This document shows, piece after piece, positions 37,314-50,413 of a stretch of 64,000 nucleotides of DNA. Position numbers and translations under genes: made by a program. Position 1 is the stretch's first letter, and the number at the start of each line of letters is the position of its first letter. The notes beneath the pieces are model-generated. The model worked only from the letters and a program-made list of their open reading frames with translations. It did no database searches and was not told where the DNA came from. The stretch is from Eupeodes corollae (taxonomy: Eukaryota; Arthropoda; Insecta; Diptera; Syrphidae). Location of the stretch: contig NC_079149.1 of the NCBI RefSeq assembly GCF_945859685.1, positions 121,121,575 through 121,185,574 on the forward strand. The letters run 5' to 3'.

Positions 37314-40300
37314 CATAACAAAAATTATTAAAAATATTGATTACTTTTTATAAATGTTTTATTTCCTATTGTAAAATACAAACACTGATTTATATTTTGA
37401 AGTCGTTCTGAGAAATGGAGGACTAAAAGAGGAATACAAAATGGACCTAAATACGTACTCAATTTTGAGGAACATTTTAATTTTAAAATCACACGAAGCA
37501 AGCTTCAATAATACATGTTTTTCCAATAAATAGCTCCCAGAAACTGCCCAAGTAAAATAATTCCCAAATTGTTTTTGAAAAACTCTGTATATAAAATTCT
37601 GGATTTATTTCGCAAGAATATCAGAAACTTCTATATCTTCTAAATTTTCTGGAGTTTTTTTTCAATTTATAGAAATGACTGAAAGGCCAAACAGTCATTT
37701 TCATATTTTGTTTACGACCTTATTTATTTTATTTTCCTTTACTTTAATAAACATGCAATGATTTAAAACCAAAATCATGAAACTAAATAAAAGTACAAAA
37801 AAGTACTAATGAAAATCAAAAATATAAAAATTCTTTTTAAAAATAAAAAAAAAGGTTTATAAAGTTGTTTCACAAGAAAAGCCAGAAACTTTATTCATGT
37901 TTAAATAATTTGTGGAAGCAGTACAACTTGATCCAAAATTAAATAGTTTTATTCAACATTCTATTTTCTTATCATCACAAAAAAATAAATTTTTTTCCAA
38001 TTTGTTGTTTACAAAAAATTCACCATTGCATTTTTTTAAAATAACTTACAATAACCACTTTCAAAGGAAACAACCTTGGTGTGAAAAACTTTAAATAAAA
38101 GTTTTATAAGTTTTGAATAGCTCATAGATTCTCACATCCTTATGTTTCTATACAAACTGACATTAACCACTTTAAAACCACAAATTAAAAGTTTAATTAT
38201 AATTGTATTAGTTAATTTAAAATATCTTAATTAAATTAAAACTTAGCTAAATCTTTCGCTAATTATCCCAAAAACCAGAAAGTCTTTGCAAATCACCTAT
38301 CCTAAACTCCCCTCTATAAAATGATTCAAATTGGAATTGTGTAATTCCACTGCAATTTTATTGCAAATAAATTGGATGCAAAAATGAATTAAAAAAAATT
38401 ATTTCAATTCTAAAATTCAACACAACAAAAACAATTTTTTTCCTTGAATTTCCAGGTTATTTTAATCTAATTGACTCTCAACTATTTTCAACGAAGTCAA
38501 AACAACTCATTATTATTTTGTTTTTATATAAAACAAACATTTTTTCTATCGTTTTCGGTTTTTATTTGCGGCGGTTAAGATTTAAGAGGGGTTTTAAAAT
38601 AAAATTAATAGAAATAAAAAAATAAAAAAATTCTTTCGGTTGCAGAAAGAATTTCAAATTAAAATGAAAATAATTTATTTTTTTATTTTGCTACTGTTGT
38701 TGTTGTTGTTGATACTTCTTCTTTTTGACTCTATGTGAATTAGTTTTAATTCCTTGTATTTTAGTTTAAAAAAAATAAATCCTCTTTTTTGTTAAATTAA
38801 ACCAACAACTCTTTAAGATACAATCAAACTATTTCAGATTGACCAATGTTTTTTATATCCAGGAAGCCAAAAAATAACAACAAAAAGTTAAAAGATTAAA
38901 GTGTATATTTTATATCCTTGAAATTTCTAAGAGGACTTTTTTCTCAGATATCCAGAGACAGACAAACAAATAACAACAAAACAAAAAAACAAGAGCTATA
39001 TAGATACTTTAAGTGAGATGAAATCCACTTAAGCTTTAGACAACTTCTTTTATTTCGTCAACTTTCAAGTATCTAGATATATTGTATGCTTGCATTTGTA
39101 GATCTAAGTAATATAAAGTTCTTGTAGATATTTGTGTACGTAGTAGATACATATACAAAAGGATCTTTTGACATTTTACCTTTGAAATAAATAAATAGAG
39201 TAAACTGAGTGAGCTCTTCTAACAGAAGAAATTGCATCCTAAAAATTGTTGGTATTTTGTTTAGATTGAATTTTTATTTAGTTCTCTCTTTTTTCTTGTT
39301 CTATTTTCTGTATTTTATAAAAAAAAACTTGTGTTTTGTTTGGATTCAAGTTAAACTCATGAAAAAAAGAAATTTTAAAAGTTTTTCTAAGAAAATAATA
39401 ATAATAATAAGTATAATAGAGAAAGTTTTGAAATAAATATTTTTACTATTAAATAGCTATTGAAGTTTTTAAGAGAAAGAACAGTTATTTTAATAGGATA
39501 CAAATATTTAAGTAGGATGTAGACTTTTTCAAGAACTTTTAATAACAATTTTATTGTGAAGCAATCCAAACATTCTTTATTCTTTATTTTTATTATTATT
39601 CTTTCAATAGATATTTTTGTTTTATATTACTTTCAAAAACTAAAATTTTTAAAGTAGTACTATGATTGAACTAGTTTTTATCAATTTCAAAACTGCTCTG
39701 GGATTGAATGAACGGCTGAGTAGCTCAAGTCTACAGTGTTATACCTCTAAAATAAGATTAAAGTAGATTTAAAAGTACGAAGTCATAACATTAACCACTA
39801 AATAAACTTCAGTACAAAAAGAAATTAAGAAATTCTTAAAGCCAGATTTTTCAAACTTAATTTTAGAACCCGTTTATTATTTTTTTCATTTATATGAGAT
39901 ATTTAAAGATTAAAAATGAGTTTAAATAAAGTACGAAGTTGTAATGGTTCTCTTTTTAAATAATACAGCTAACGTGGCTTAGTATGTTAAATTCTAATGT
40001 AACAAAATTTTTTAGAAATCGGAAATCTTAAAAGGCTTAGGTACAAGTGATCAAAGTATAATTAAAAATTACAAAACCTTAAATTTAAAGTTCACTTAGG
40101 AAGCCACAAGACGCTTTACCGAACCTAATTTTTTTTCAACCTGGCACATATCGTATCTAAAAGTTCGTTGATTGAAATTCATATTTAAACCTAAGGAAAA
40201 GTCTACTTTTCAAAACTTTGATCAAAATCGTTCAACCCGATAACGAAAAAATTAAGAACAAAGAAAAATTTAGTATGGCATATACCTTGAATATAAACAT

Positions 40301-40645
40301 ACCTATAGAAGAATTCAGTCGGAGTCGTTTTTGACATAGAAGCCATAAATTCACGTTCACCATCATTGCAATATTGAATTGAACGTACCTTTAAAATTCA
40401 GTTTTTCGGTTCTCTTCTTGGCAAAAAAAACAATTGATTTTTAAAGTTGGTTTTAAATTTTTTTCAAGAGCATAGATGTTAAAAAGTGAAGACAGCTTCA
40501 ACCCTAAATATACATAAATATACAAAAAACAACAGTAAAATAAGTATGTTGTGAACATCAATAAGATCCCCAACTTAGAATATGTCAATATCAGAGTGAA
40601 ATTTATACAACTCTTCAAAATGATAAGTATTCACCATCAAATGAA
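37314..40645. other. AT-rich spacer, no gene seen
   Basis: Contains a (GTT)n run near 38694-38711 and many poly-A/T tracts. The only frames are short and Lys/Phe-rich. Confidence 0.5.
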
Positions 40646-41133
40646 TGGCTATAGTTTAATTTCAAGATATAAAATCTTAGCATTAGAATTTGGTCCTTCA
40701 ACCTGGATATTTGAGCATAGACGGTTAAACGCAATTAGTTTCTTTAAAAAATATTTTATTTTTATCTTCTATTCCACAGTTGCATTCAGTATTTTTATAT
40801 TCCGGTCCTATTTCTTATGTTTGTTTCTGTTTTTAAGACTTGGATCTAATTTTTACCCAAAGTTATTATTTTTCACCTTAAGCGCATTTTGTAAAAAAAT
40901 AAGTTTTAATCACATTTTCTAATGATAAAATTATATCCCAATTTGGCTATAGTTTAATTTCAAGATATAAAATCTTAGCATTAGAATTTGGTCCTTCAAC
41001 CTGGATTTTTGAGCATAGGCGGTTAAATGCAATTAGTTTCTTTAAAAAATATTTTATTTTTAACTTCTATTCCACAGTTGCATTCAGTATTTTTACATTC
41101 CGGTCCTATTTCTTATGTTTATTTCTGTTTTTT
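40646..41133. repeat. 190-bp direct duplication
   Basis: Unit 1 at 40646-40835 and unit 2 at 40944-41133 are offset by 298 bp and differ at only about seven positions by my reading. Both start TGGCTATAGTTTAATTTC and run to TATTTCTTATGTTT(G/A)TTTC. The 108 bp between them is unique. The 123-codon frame at 40551-40922 overlaps unit 1 but does not continue in unit 2, so the duplication is not a coding duplication. Confidence 0.9.
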
Positions 41134-41313
41134 TTTTATCTTGTTCAGTAATTTATTGTCTTCGAAATAAATTTAGAAAATCGCAACTTTTCAAATGCTT
41201 CAATCTTATCTTGTATAGTTGTTTAGGTTCAATTTATAACAAGAAAATATATTGACAGTCACAAACCAAAAAAATGATTTAAATTATACAAATTTTTTAC
41301 GGAAACGTTATAA

Positions 41314-42074
41314 AAAAAGAGACTGGTATGCGACCATACTGATAACTTCCTATCCAGTCTTGTAGGTTTTTGTTAAAAAAGTCCAACAATATTTAGAATA
41401 TGATGAAATAGTTTGATTTCAAAATCAAGATATTTTTTGTCGTTAGCCAAATTTGCCAATTTTATTAGCATTTCTTAAAAGTTTTTTATTTCATATATAA
41501 ACAAATACAAATTGGATGAATGAAATTATTTTTTAAAGTCAATATCTTCTATTCGATTCATCTTAAAATGTTACCAGATGTTAAAAAAGTTGTTTCAAGT
41601 TACATAAAATTGTTTTGGAGATAAAATTCTTTTTATTCGTAAAATTTTCAAGGTTTTATTTATAAAAAAACCGTTTAATGGATTTTTTTTTAAAGTTATT
41701 TGGTATCACGTTACAATATACAATATAAAATTTAATTAAAACTTCTAGTGTTATTGGTTCGTGAGATATTTAGGGTTTACCAAAATTGCCACCTTTCTTT
41801 TGAACTGCTATGGTAAAAAAAACACCTACGTAATTTTCTTGAGCGCCCTTTCTGAAACTTTCTGCATTATTAGCTGTATATCAAAATTTATTTGAAGTGG
41901 ATATCTCTTCTGGTTCTTGAACTATGGACGTTCAGAGGTATGTACACAAGCAAGCACAGATATCTTTCTAAATACCTTTTATTTCAACTGTAGGGATCTT
42001 AAAACGTCGAGAAATGTCAAAATTTTTAATTCAACAAATCGGATACATTACAATAACTTACTATGGGAAGTTAA
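41314..42074 (+). repeat. Interspersed repeat family A, copy 6
   Basis: The left end AGAGACTGGTATGCGACC and the right end AACTTACTATGGGAAGTTAA mark a complete copy shortened in the middle (about 0.76 kb). The 128-codon plus frame at 41917-42303 starts in the tail. Its first part reads FYFNCRDLKTSRNVKIFNST, which is repeat sequence and not a host gene. Confidence 0.85.
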
Positions 42075-45000
42075 TAATATAGAATTACTTGGTATTTCAC
42101 AAAATTCTATTTTTGAGCTTCTCAAAAACTTCACATTTTTAATATTCTCGCATATTTATCATAATTCAATAAATAATTCAAAAACATTTGTGACTCTTTA
42201 CAATTTTCATAACTTATTTATAAAATCTCAACTTGAAAAAGACATGCATTTGCAAAAATATTTTAAAAAGCTTTCAAAACTATACAAAAATATATATATA
42301 TAAAGAGTTCCAAATCGACGCCTTAAAATAGAGCTAGCCTCGAATTCAAAAATATTAGAAAAAAAATCTAGGTAGGTATTGAATAAGTTTTAGTTTACAC
42401 TGACAAGAAAGTTATAATTTCTCAAAAAGAATTCACCACCGTAAAAGGAGGTGTAGAAGGTACTTAAAAAAGGAAGTGAAATTTCAACACCCACTCAACT
42501 TTCATCCTTTTTCTAGTTTAAACTTAAAAGACATAACTATATATATCCATGAGTAGGTGTATGTATGTACCTATGTGACTGCCTCCAACTCCCAATCAAT
42601 GGCAAAAGTTTTCAAAGTTCACTGGTTCCACCATCACATTGCAGGCGTTTTAAACTCGTCGTTGTTCATGTTGCCGAACGCCTCCGCACCGACCCGCCAT
42701 CTTCATCATCAGGACCAACTATATTGCAGAAGCACTCAACGAACAGAGCTAGCGTAAGGAAAGATCTCATTAAATGTGCATAACACAAATTTAGCAAAAA
42801 TATTCTTCTAGCATCCATCTGTTGGTATAAGGAAGTGGTTCCTTGCTTCGACCGTCGCGTATGTCGTCGTCGAAGTTCGTCAAATTCGAGGTTTAAAGTA
42901 GGATTCACGTCATGTTGGTTGTCTTGCTCGGACCGAGACCGATACACAGTTTTGAAATGCATGACCGACTAAAAGCATCAAGGACAGTTGGTCCTTTGGA
43001 ATCTATCTGCTGTAGGGCATAAGTGAACTGTTTAGTCACATCTTCTCTAAAACTGGATTTAACAAAGTTCAACCATCATAATCCCAGTTGACATTACATT
43101 CCTCGTAACCCCAACCTAACTAAGTCTTATTTTTCTATCTTCTTCCTCATAGTTGGAGCTGATCCTGGTATGTTTTTCTTTCTTCTTTACATTGGTTTCT
43201 TCGTATTTTTTTGTATATCTTGTACGCTAAGGTTTATTGATGAAAAGTGCACATCAGAAAAGTTAGAAGCATCAAGGATAAAAATCATTTCTGGACGTCT
43301 TCTTTGCGGCATGATGGTTCGTTGTAAGCATAATCCCTAAAAAAACACCACGGGCTCCCACAGGATATACATATATTGAACTTCCACTTCCACCTGAGCT
43401 AACACACTAAACCGTTCGACGGTCGTCGTTGTCGTCCTTGCTCCTTTCCATCGATATTTTTTGTATGCACATTTATATCCGTCCATATCCAACCCTTCTG
43501 TAGCCTGATGGCTGGATTACATTTTACTTTGTCGATAACAAACTACCAACTAAACTGTGGATACTTTATACATACGTTAAGAAGTGACGCCCGGTCTCAC
43601 TCTCCTTTTAAAGCTTCGACATCATAAGCAAGGTTTCGACATTTTGCTTTGGAAAATATATTCATTAATGAGATTAAGAGCTCTGTGCCTTAATTCGGTT
43701 CGTTTTTCTTTCTACCAAAGCGGCAAGCATCCAGCATCATGAACAGGATCAGCATCAGAAGAGAGAAAGGTATAATGGTTCCGTTCATAACTTCTGTGTA
43801 AAAATTAATTTCAGATGGGTATAGGGATGGGGACGTAAATCGGGTGGGGAATCGCTGATGGCTGCCATTTTTTTAAATGTTTTTTTTTCGTATTTTTTTG
43901 ATCGTTGTTGTGTTAAATCCAAGTCAACCACCCGAACCCCTTTTATGGTTTCGTTCACGCTGAACTTCCTGGGTGGCGCGCAAATTGAGACGAAGTAGGT
44001 GTTAAATGTTTTGAGTGATTGAACACAAAAGGTGCCACAGCGACAGCGGCAACGGCAGTAGAGTCTTGATAGCTGCACAAATTGAAATTCACGTAAAAAA
44101 AGAGAAAATTTAATGAAGGAATATAAAATACAAACAGTGAATTTGAGTTTTATTCGCCTTTTTTCATCATACATTAAAAAAAAAAACAAGAAATAACGAC
44201 GAAAAAGTTCTCAACTTAATGTATAAGGTGTATAGTACACAGTGCAGGTCACTCGATTTGACCCACTTTTCTATGGAATGGAAGAAATTCTTGTTATGTG
44301 TTTTTTAAACAAGAATTTTGAGGATTTTTAATGAAGAATCTTTTTGACATATTCCTTTCTTCTAATTACTGACAAAAAAAAATAAATTAACAGAATTCGA
44401 GACAAAAATCACAGAATTGTTTAGTAAATATATATTTAACTTTTTCATTTTCCATTCGTTTGAGACTTACCTAGATTTGACGGCTCAGAAACAAAATCTT
44501 AAAAAAGAAAATTTTGAACCCAAATAACTAAAATTTCAATACGAACATCAAAACGAATAGCTTAATTTCGCAGTCACCACTTTTGACAATATTGGTTCAC
44601 GATCATCAGCATTGTGTCACGATCAATCAATATCGTTAGGTTTTTACAAAAGCTTATATAAACAATTATACTTGGGTCTTCAACCATTAAAAACAGCTTC
44701 AAAAAATCAGACAAACCTAATTTAACGAAGAAAATAGTTTTTGTTACATGACACCATCATCATTGGCTCGATAATTGGGATTCGGTCCTTTATACAGTTC
44801 TTGAAAGAATCGCCCTTCTTCACATAATATGGCATCAACAGTTTTCTGTAAGGCTTTCATTTTGAAAACACTTAAGAGGTCGTTGTATACAGCAGCTCAC
44901 AAGTTATGTTAAGGTTCCTGGATTTAAAAAGCTTTGACAGGCAGCCAAGATAGTAAGCTCAGTTGGCTTGGAGCAGTTTCCCTGATATTTCTTTTTCTTT

Positions 45001-45249
45001 GTTGTCATCTGCTGCTACCTATTGACCCAAGGTATTTAAAAGAAATTCATGCTCCGCTAACTTCATTATTTGATCAAATATTCTTCTCTCTTTGCTACGT
45101 GGCAAGTAGTAAAAACAAAAATGTTAGATATTTCCTGTGTTTTTTTGTTAATATATTTTAATTTGATTCTTAAAATATAAAATAAAGATATGTAAAACAT
45201 CGGATTTGCGGGAAATTAAAGGAGATTATTCTGTCTAAGATTTCTATTT
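42075..45249. other. Spacer with GC-richer patch, no gene seen
   Basis: The 42550-44100 part is less AT-rich than average, with GTCGTC/CGACGG triplets and overlapping frames on both strands (98 and 134 codons, minus). None shows domain features. It could contain a regulatory region or untranslated exon. Confidence 0.4.
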
Positions 45250-45680
45250 TTACTTGCGAGATAAAAGAACTACATAAACGCCAAGTATTGCATTTGTAAG
45301 AAAATTCGAACTCGAGATTTTAATCAAACATGATATTACGATGGTAGAGAAGTCGACAAAGTGGGTCTCCCGATTCCGTCCGTCTGTCTCTTTAAATTAA
45401 GGTTTTGAGCCGATTCGTGTTAGGAGTTTTTAAAATTTTTGTTTTTAGGAGTAAAAAAAACCAAATGACAAAAAATCGAATTCGAATTTTCTCAAAAATG
45501 AACAGATTGATTTTTTTATTATTTTTTTCTGAAAAATTTTTTTTTCTTAATTCACTTCAATAAAAAAAAAATGTTCGTATTATTCACAATAGTACCCCCC
45601 ATAAAACCGTTATTTTGTGTTTAGGTTTTCTTAAGAACTAATGTACTGATTTTAATATCTTTTTTCTACCCAAGCTCTTG
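45250..45680 (-). repeat. Interspersed repeat family B, copy 3
   Basis: Inverted relative to copies 1 and 2. The left end is TTACTTGCGAGATAA, followed by CTCGAGATTTTAATCA and a GTCCGTCTGTCT stretch, reaching CAAGCTC at 45672-45678. Poly-T insertions make the middle more divergent. Confidence 0.7.
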
Positions 45681-45960
45681 TACTGAACAAGCTCTTATAC
45701 TGATGATCAAAGATGTCATTATTTTTATTTTTGGTTTAATTTTTAAAAAAGTTTTTTAATTTTCGTAATTTGATATCTGAAAAACGTTTTGTCATTTTTT
45801 ACGAAACTGAAATGTACAAAGTATATAAGCTGTAAATAACTGCATACTTAAAACTTTTTTAAACTAAATTTAAAAAATTGTAAATACATAAAATTAGTTT
45901 AAAACACCGCTCTTACGATTTTCAAATACAAATTTTGAAACTTGCTACAGAAACAATTTA

Positions 45961-47660
45961 TTAACTTCCCATTGAAAGTTATTCTTATGGGTCCGATTTG
46001 GCGAATTGAAAATGTTAACATTTCTCGACGTTTCAAGGTCCCTACAGTCGAAATGAAAGATTTTTAGAAAAATGTCTGTGCGTGCGTGTATACGTTCGTT
46101 CGCAATCAAAATCAAATGGGGTGGTGCAACAGTCCATTGTGAACCAGGGCCTAGTGACTTACAACTCTCAACCATTCCTGTGTGCGAGTAATGTTGTCAG
46201 GAATGGAGGGGACCTACAATTTTATGCCGAATCCGAACGGCTAGTTTGAGAAAGCACTTTTTCATGACAAGAATTACTCTTGAAGGATTTGTCAATTCCT
46301 CGCAAGAGGCAGTACCCGCGAAAAACAGGCAGGGATTGAACCCAAGACCCCTTGCATGACAGTCCAACGCACAAACCACCATGCCACGGGTTCGCAATGT
46401 TTTTTTCATTATCCGTAGCTCAAGAACCAGAAGAGATATCGACTTGAAATAAATGTTGTTATGCGGATAATAATGCAGAAAGATGCAGAAAGGGCTCTCA
46501 ATAAAATTGAGTGGGTGGGTTTTTAACTATAGCAGTTTAAGACAATTTAAAATTGTTGGTTAGTCCTAAATATCTTATGAACCAATGGCTCTAGAGACTT
46601 GAATTAAATTTTATATTATAAACTCTAACGTGATACCAAACCAGTATTTTTGGAAAAAAAAATCCGTTTAACGGTTTTTTTTATAAATTTAATATAACTG
46701 AACAAAAATTTGTTAACTCGAAAAATTTACAAATAAAAACGATTAAGTTATAAATTTTTAAAATCTGGTAAAATTTTGAGAAAAATCGAATGGATAGTTT
46801 TTTTATAAAATATATGTATAGATGTTAGTAAAAATCAGATTTCGACTCAAGTAACTTTTCAAAACCTTGAGACATTTGCTTTAAACTAATTTTATTTTTT
46901 TAAAAACATTGTTTTTAATATTCAGTATCATTTAAAGAAAAATCCAAATGGCAGTGTTTTTGAAAACAATTAAAAACTTAAAAAGAACCATTTCTAAAAG
47001 TTGGTAAAAATTGATTTTCGACTGAAATATCTTTTCAAAAATTAAAATTGTTAGCTCCAAAATAATTGTATGTTATAAAAAATATTGTTTTGAAAATTCA
47101 ATAAAATTTCGAGAAAAATCGGCAGTTTTTTAACAAAAAATAAAAACCTAAAAAAAGCATTACTATAAGTTCATAAAAATTAATGTTCGACACAAATATA
47201 TTTTTAAAAATTTGAGATATACTTCAAATTAATTTTATTTTATAAAAAATATTGTTTTCAACATTCAGTAATTTAAAAAAAAATCGAAGAGTCAGTTTTG
47301 TTCATAAAGAATTAAAATTTACGAAAAATAGTTCGCAAAATCGGTAAAAATTATGTTCGGTTCCCGATATCTCGGAAATAATAGAAAACATTGAATTCAA
47401 ATTAATTTCATTAATTAATTTTTTATTCGTTTATTTAAGAAATAAAAACTTTTAAGAAATGCTTCAAAAATTGTAAAAATCGGTTAACGGCTAAAAATAT
47501 CGTTCACAAGAATAGATTTTGAAATCAAACTATTTCATCACATCCAAAATATTGTTGGTTGTGTTTAATTTTTTTAGAATAATTTAACTGATAGATTTTC
47601 TAACAAAAAACGAAAACCTACAATTTTTTAAGCAAGACAAATCGATAGACGGGATGGGAT
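45961..47660 (-). repeat. Interspersed repeat family A, copy 7 (split by a SINE)
   Basis: The left end TTAACTTCCCATTGAAAGTT is the tail; the right end ACAAATCGATAGACGGGATG is the head, which lacks the outermost bases. The SINE at 46107-46390 interrupts the tail between the CGTTCGTTCGCAAT stretch and its continuation TTCGCAATG. Without the SINE the copy is about 1.4 kb with several tandem units. The minus frame reads FLKIFHFDCRDLETSRNVNI. Confidence 0.85.
46107..46390 (-). mobile_element. tRNA-derived SINE, copy 2 (nested in family A)
   Basis: A 284-bp copy of the element at 7310-7618. It is flanked by an exact 8-bp target duplication TTCGCAAT at 46099-46106 and 46391-46398. On the minus strand, the head starts CCCGTGGCATGGTGGTTTGT (A-box region) and the B box GGTTCAATCC lies at 46333-46342. 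The tail end is ATTTGATTTTG. It has landed inside family A copy 7, so it is younger than that copy. Confidence 0.9.
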
Positions 47661-49335
47661 TTTTTTTTAATTTCCGATTACTATATTTGTTGCTTTTGGT
47701 CTTAGTCGAAAAAATTTAAAATGTATTCCTATGATTTTTATTGAATTTCGAACACATTATGTTCAAAATACTGCAAGAAAACCACATTTAAGGTTTTCTT
47801 TCGAAATTTAACTAAAGAAGAGTTTTTGGTTATATTTTTGTGGACCTTGAAAATTTTCATAAAAAATTGTGTAAATAAAATTTCAAAATCAAAACAACCA
47901 TAATCAAATGATTTAAAGTGTTCATGTTACTTTTACACACGGCCGGCATCATCACAAGTGAAACTCTTGCTTGGTGGATTCGGCTCAACTCAGTTCAGTA
48001 ACAGCAGCAGGAGTAGCTTAAGTCAAGAGGAAAAGTCATGGAGTTAAAATTAAAATTTGTCATCTCTCTGAATATTTTTATTTTTATCGCCACACTGCAG
48101 GGACACTTTTTATCCAACTTTTATTCTTTTTTTTTTTAACTTACCTACTAAGTTTTGTTTGTTTACGTTTTATTTTTTTTGTGCAACATTTCGCTTTGAG
48201 TTGTTCCTTTTTATTATATTTTTTTTTATTATTTTAACTCTTATAAAAACAAAAACTGTCCAGTGCTGAATGCTGAATCCTTTAGAATGAAAGAATGTTA
48301 TAAAAACTCTTTTGAATGAGAAGAGTTTAACAATAAAAAAAGAAGAAATTTGTAGCTTTTAAGGACAAAACGTTTAAACAAAAAAATGTGTTGCCTTCTT
48401 CCTTTTTATTTTTTATTTTGTTACTTCGAATGTGAATATAAAAGGACAACGTCCAGGCACAGAATAATCAAACGTTTTATTATAAGCATTTTGTCTGTCT
48501 AGTCTCTTGTGAAATTTGTCCTTTCATACTCAGTACTACTGTGAATATGTTTTGAGTTTTGTCCTCTTCTGCGTTTGATAAAAGTTTTTAATTAATTTTT
48601 TTTTTCTAACAGACTAAAGTAACTTTTTCTTAAAAAAAATATTTAAAAAAATGTGGATAACAGGATAAACTTTGGAATTAAAAAAAAAATAAAAAAAATA
48701 ATAGAACTGAAGAGCTCCTGCATGCGATTAAGCAAGGATAAACAATTAAATTTTCTAGTTTGCATACATAAAAACATTCTTATAACGTAAACCAAACAAT
48801 TTTGGTTTTTAGTTCAAAATTTATGGTAAACTTCATAACATATGTTAAAAAAAAAGAAATTCTAGAAGTCAAATGTTTTCTTTTTAGTGTACATTGTTTG
48901 CCTCTTCAAAATTGACCATTTGGCTCTTGTTAAATTTTAGATAACAAAATATGTCGAAAACTCATTACAGCAACATTATTTATTTATTAGTATTATTTTA
49001 CTATTGGTTTTCATAGACTGTTGGCTTAGATAGTCGTTGTTATTCAAATCAGAGACAAAAATATACAAAAGTTAAACACAAGACTTTTATGTTCAACTTT
49101 TAAGTCCTATAATAATTTATTTGTAGTTATGACTTAAAAGGATTTTTTTCTTTAAAAAATTAAATATTCAAAAAGCATTCGCGAAGAGCCTTGGCTTACT
49201 TTTGCTTTGGCACTTTTTTCTTTCTTTCTGAGTTTTTATTTTGTCTATATGGCCAAATTTTCAATTAAATGACAAATATTGGTACTTTTAAATCTCGCTG
49301 TATTGACATTCTAAAAAAAAATTGATTTTTATTTT
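47661..49335. other. AT-rich spacer, no gene seen
   Basis: Long poly-A/T tracts. A GC-richer island sits at 47940-48050, and a TATAAAAGG motif at 48437. No credible frame. Confidence 0.45.
48437..48470 (+). promoter_or_regulatory. Possible TATA/initiator pair
   Basis: TATAAAAGG at 48437-48445, with TCAAAC (A at 48470) 33 bases downstream, roughly the TATA-to-start spacing of insect promoters. No open frame follows, so any transcript would be non-coding at its 5' end. Chance occurrence is quite possible. Confidence 0.15.
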
Positions 49336-49690
49336 TTGTCCTCAAATAATTATTTCACCCCTTCTGATCTGGCTGTTATCTACAAGACTTATATACGTCC
49401 AAAGCTTGAGTATAACTCCCATATCTGGGCAGGAGCTCCTGCAACTTACTTAAGCCTCTTGGATAGTATTGAACGTATAGCATTTAAATTGAAAGGTGAC
49501 AATATCATCATAAGTTTATTTACTTCACTTGAACATCGTCGTAAGGTTTCTTGTCTGACCCTTTTTTACACATTAACGGTTTTAACGGTTTATGCTTTAG
49601 TGAAATAGACAGCTGCATTCCTTCCCTTAAACAGTTCAACCGTAATACTCCCGCATCTAGAAATGGTCATCAGTATACCCTGTTTTGATT
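49336..49690 (+). pseudogene. LINE reverse transcriptase C-terminal fragment
   Basis: The plus frame from 49336 reads YFTPSDLAVIYKTYIRPKLE, YNSHIWAGAPATYLSLLDSI and SLEHRRKVSCLTLFY, a pattern typical of the region after the RT domain in non-LTR retrotransposon polyproteins. After a frameshift near 49566 it continues NGFNGLCFSEIDSCIPSLKQ then FNRNTPASRNGHQYTLF before a stop. It is 5'-truncated with no catalytic box. It may belong to the same broad LINE group as the fossil at 33110-34230, but the two do not overlap enough to compare. Confidence 0.75.
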
Positions 49691-49849
49691 TTCGAAGTTA
49701 TAAATCCAAATCCTAGTCATAAATCCACCTAAAATGTTCAGTAATGGGACGGATTTTTACGCAGAGGCATATGGTCTGTGTTTTGCTTAACCATAGATTT
49801 GGACCACTTGACAAAATTTTTAAACAAAGTTTTTGAGTCAAATTGTATA

Positions 49850-50413
49850 AACTGAAAATTGTATAAACATTTAGATATTGCTCGATGTTTCAAGGTCCCT
49901 AGAGTAGAAATAAAACATTTTAAAAAAAATGTCTGTGCGTCCGTGTGTACCTACGTTTGTAAGTCCGTATATTCCCGACGTTTTTTCGTCGTCCATAGCT
50001 CAAGAACCAGAAGAGATATTGACTTAAAATGCAGAAGGGGCTCTCAAGAAAATTGCGTGGTCGTTTCTTACCATAGTAGTTTAAAAAAGGTGAACATTTT
50101 AGTTAACCCTAAATATCTCAAGAACCAATCATGCCAAAGACTTAAATTAAACTTTAAGTATTATATTGTAAAGTGATACTAAACCAGTATATTTTTGTAA
50201 AAAAATTCAATAAACTGTTTTTTTTATAAATCGAAAAAACTGAAAAAATATGTGTCACCTCGAAAATTTTACGAATCAAAAATAATTTTATCTCCAAAAC
50301 AATTTTATGCAATGAAAAATTACCTTTTTTAACATCTGATCAAATTTTGAATCAAATGGAATTGACAATTTTTTTTATAAAAAATAAAAACCAAAAAAAA
50401 ACATTACTCAAAG
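49850..50413 (-). repeat. Interspersed repeat family A, copy 8, tail half
   Basis: Begins with a degraded tail (the terminal palindrome is lost), then TTTCAAGGTCCCTAGAGTAG, TCGTCGTCCATAGCTCAA and CCCTAAATATCTCAAG. It runs into interior units up to ACATTACTCAAAG, where the BEL element begins. It resumes at 58540. Confidence 0.8.
50409..50413. repeat. Target-site duplication of BEL element, left
   Basis: CAAAG immediately before the 5' LTR, matching CAAAG at 58535-58539 after the 3' LTR. Five bases fits BEL/Pao integration. Confidence 0.95.

Noticed and set aside
41917..42303. 128-codon plus-strand frame as a host gene
   Set aside because: Its first half is the tail of repeat family A copy 6; the rest is AT-rich flank.
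43785..44189. 134-codon minus-strand frame
   Set aside because: No domain, starts in a poly-A/T stretch and has a mixed low-complexity translation.
46320..46390. tRNA gene on the minus strand
   Set aside because: The A and B boxes belong to the SINE head; the acceptor stem does not close and the sequence continues into the SINE body.
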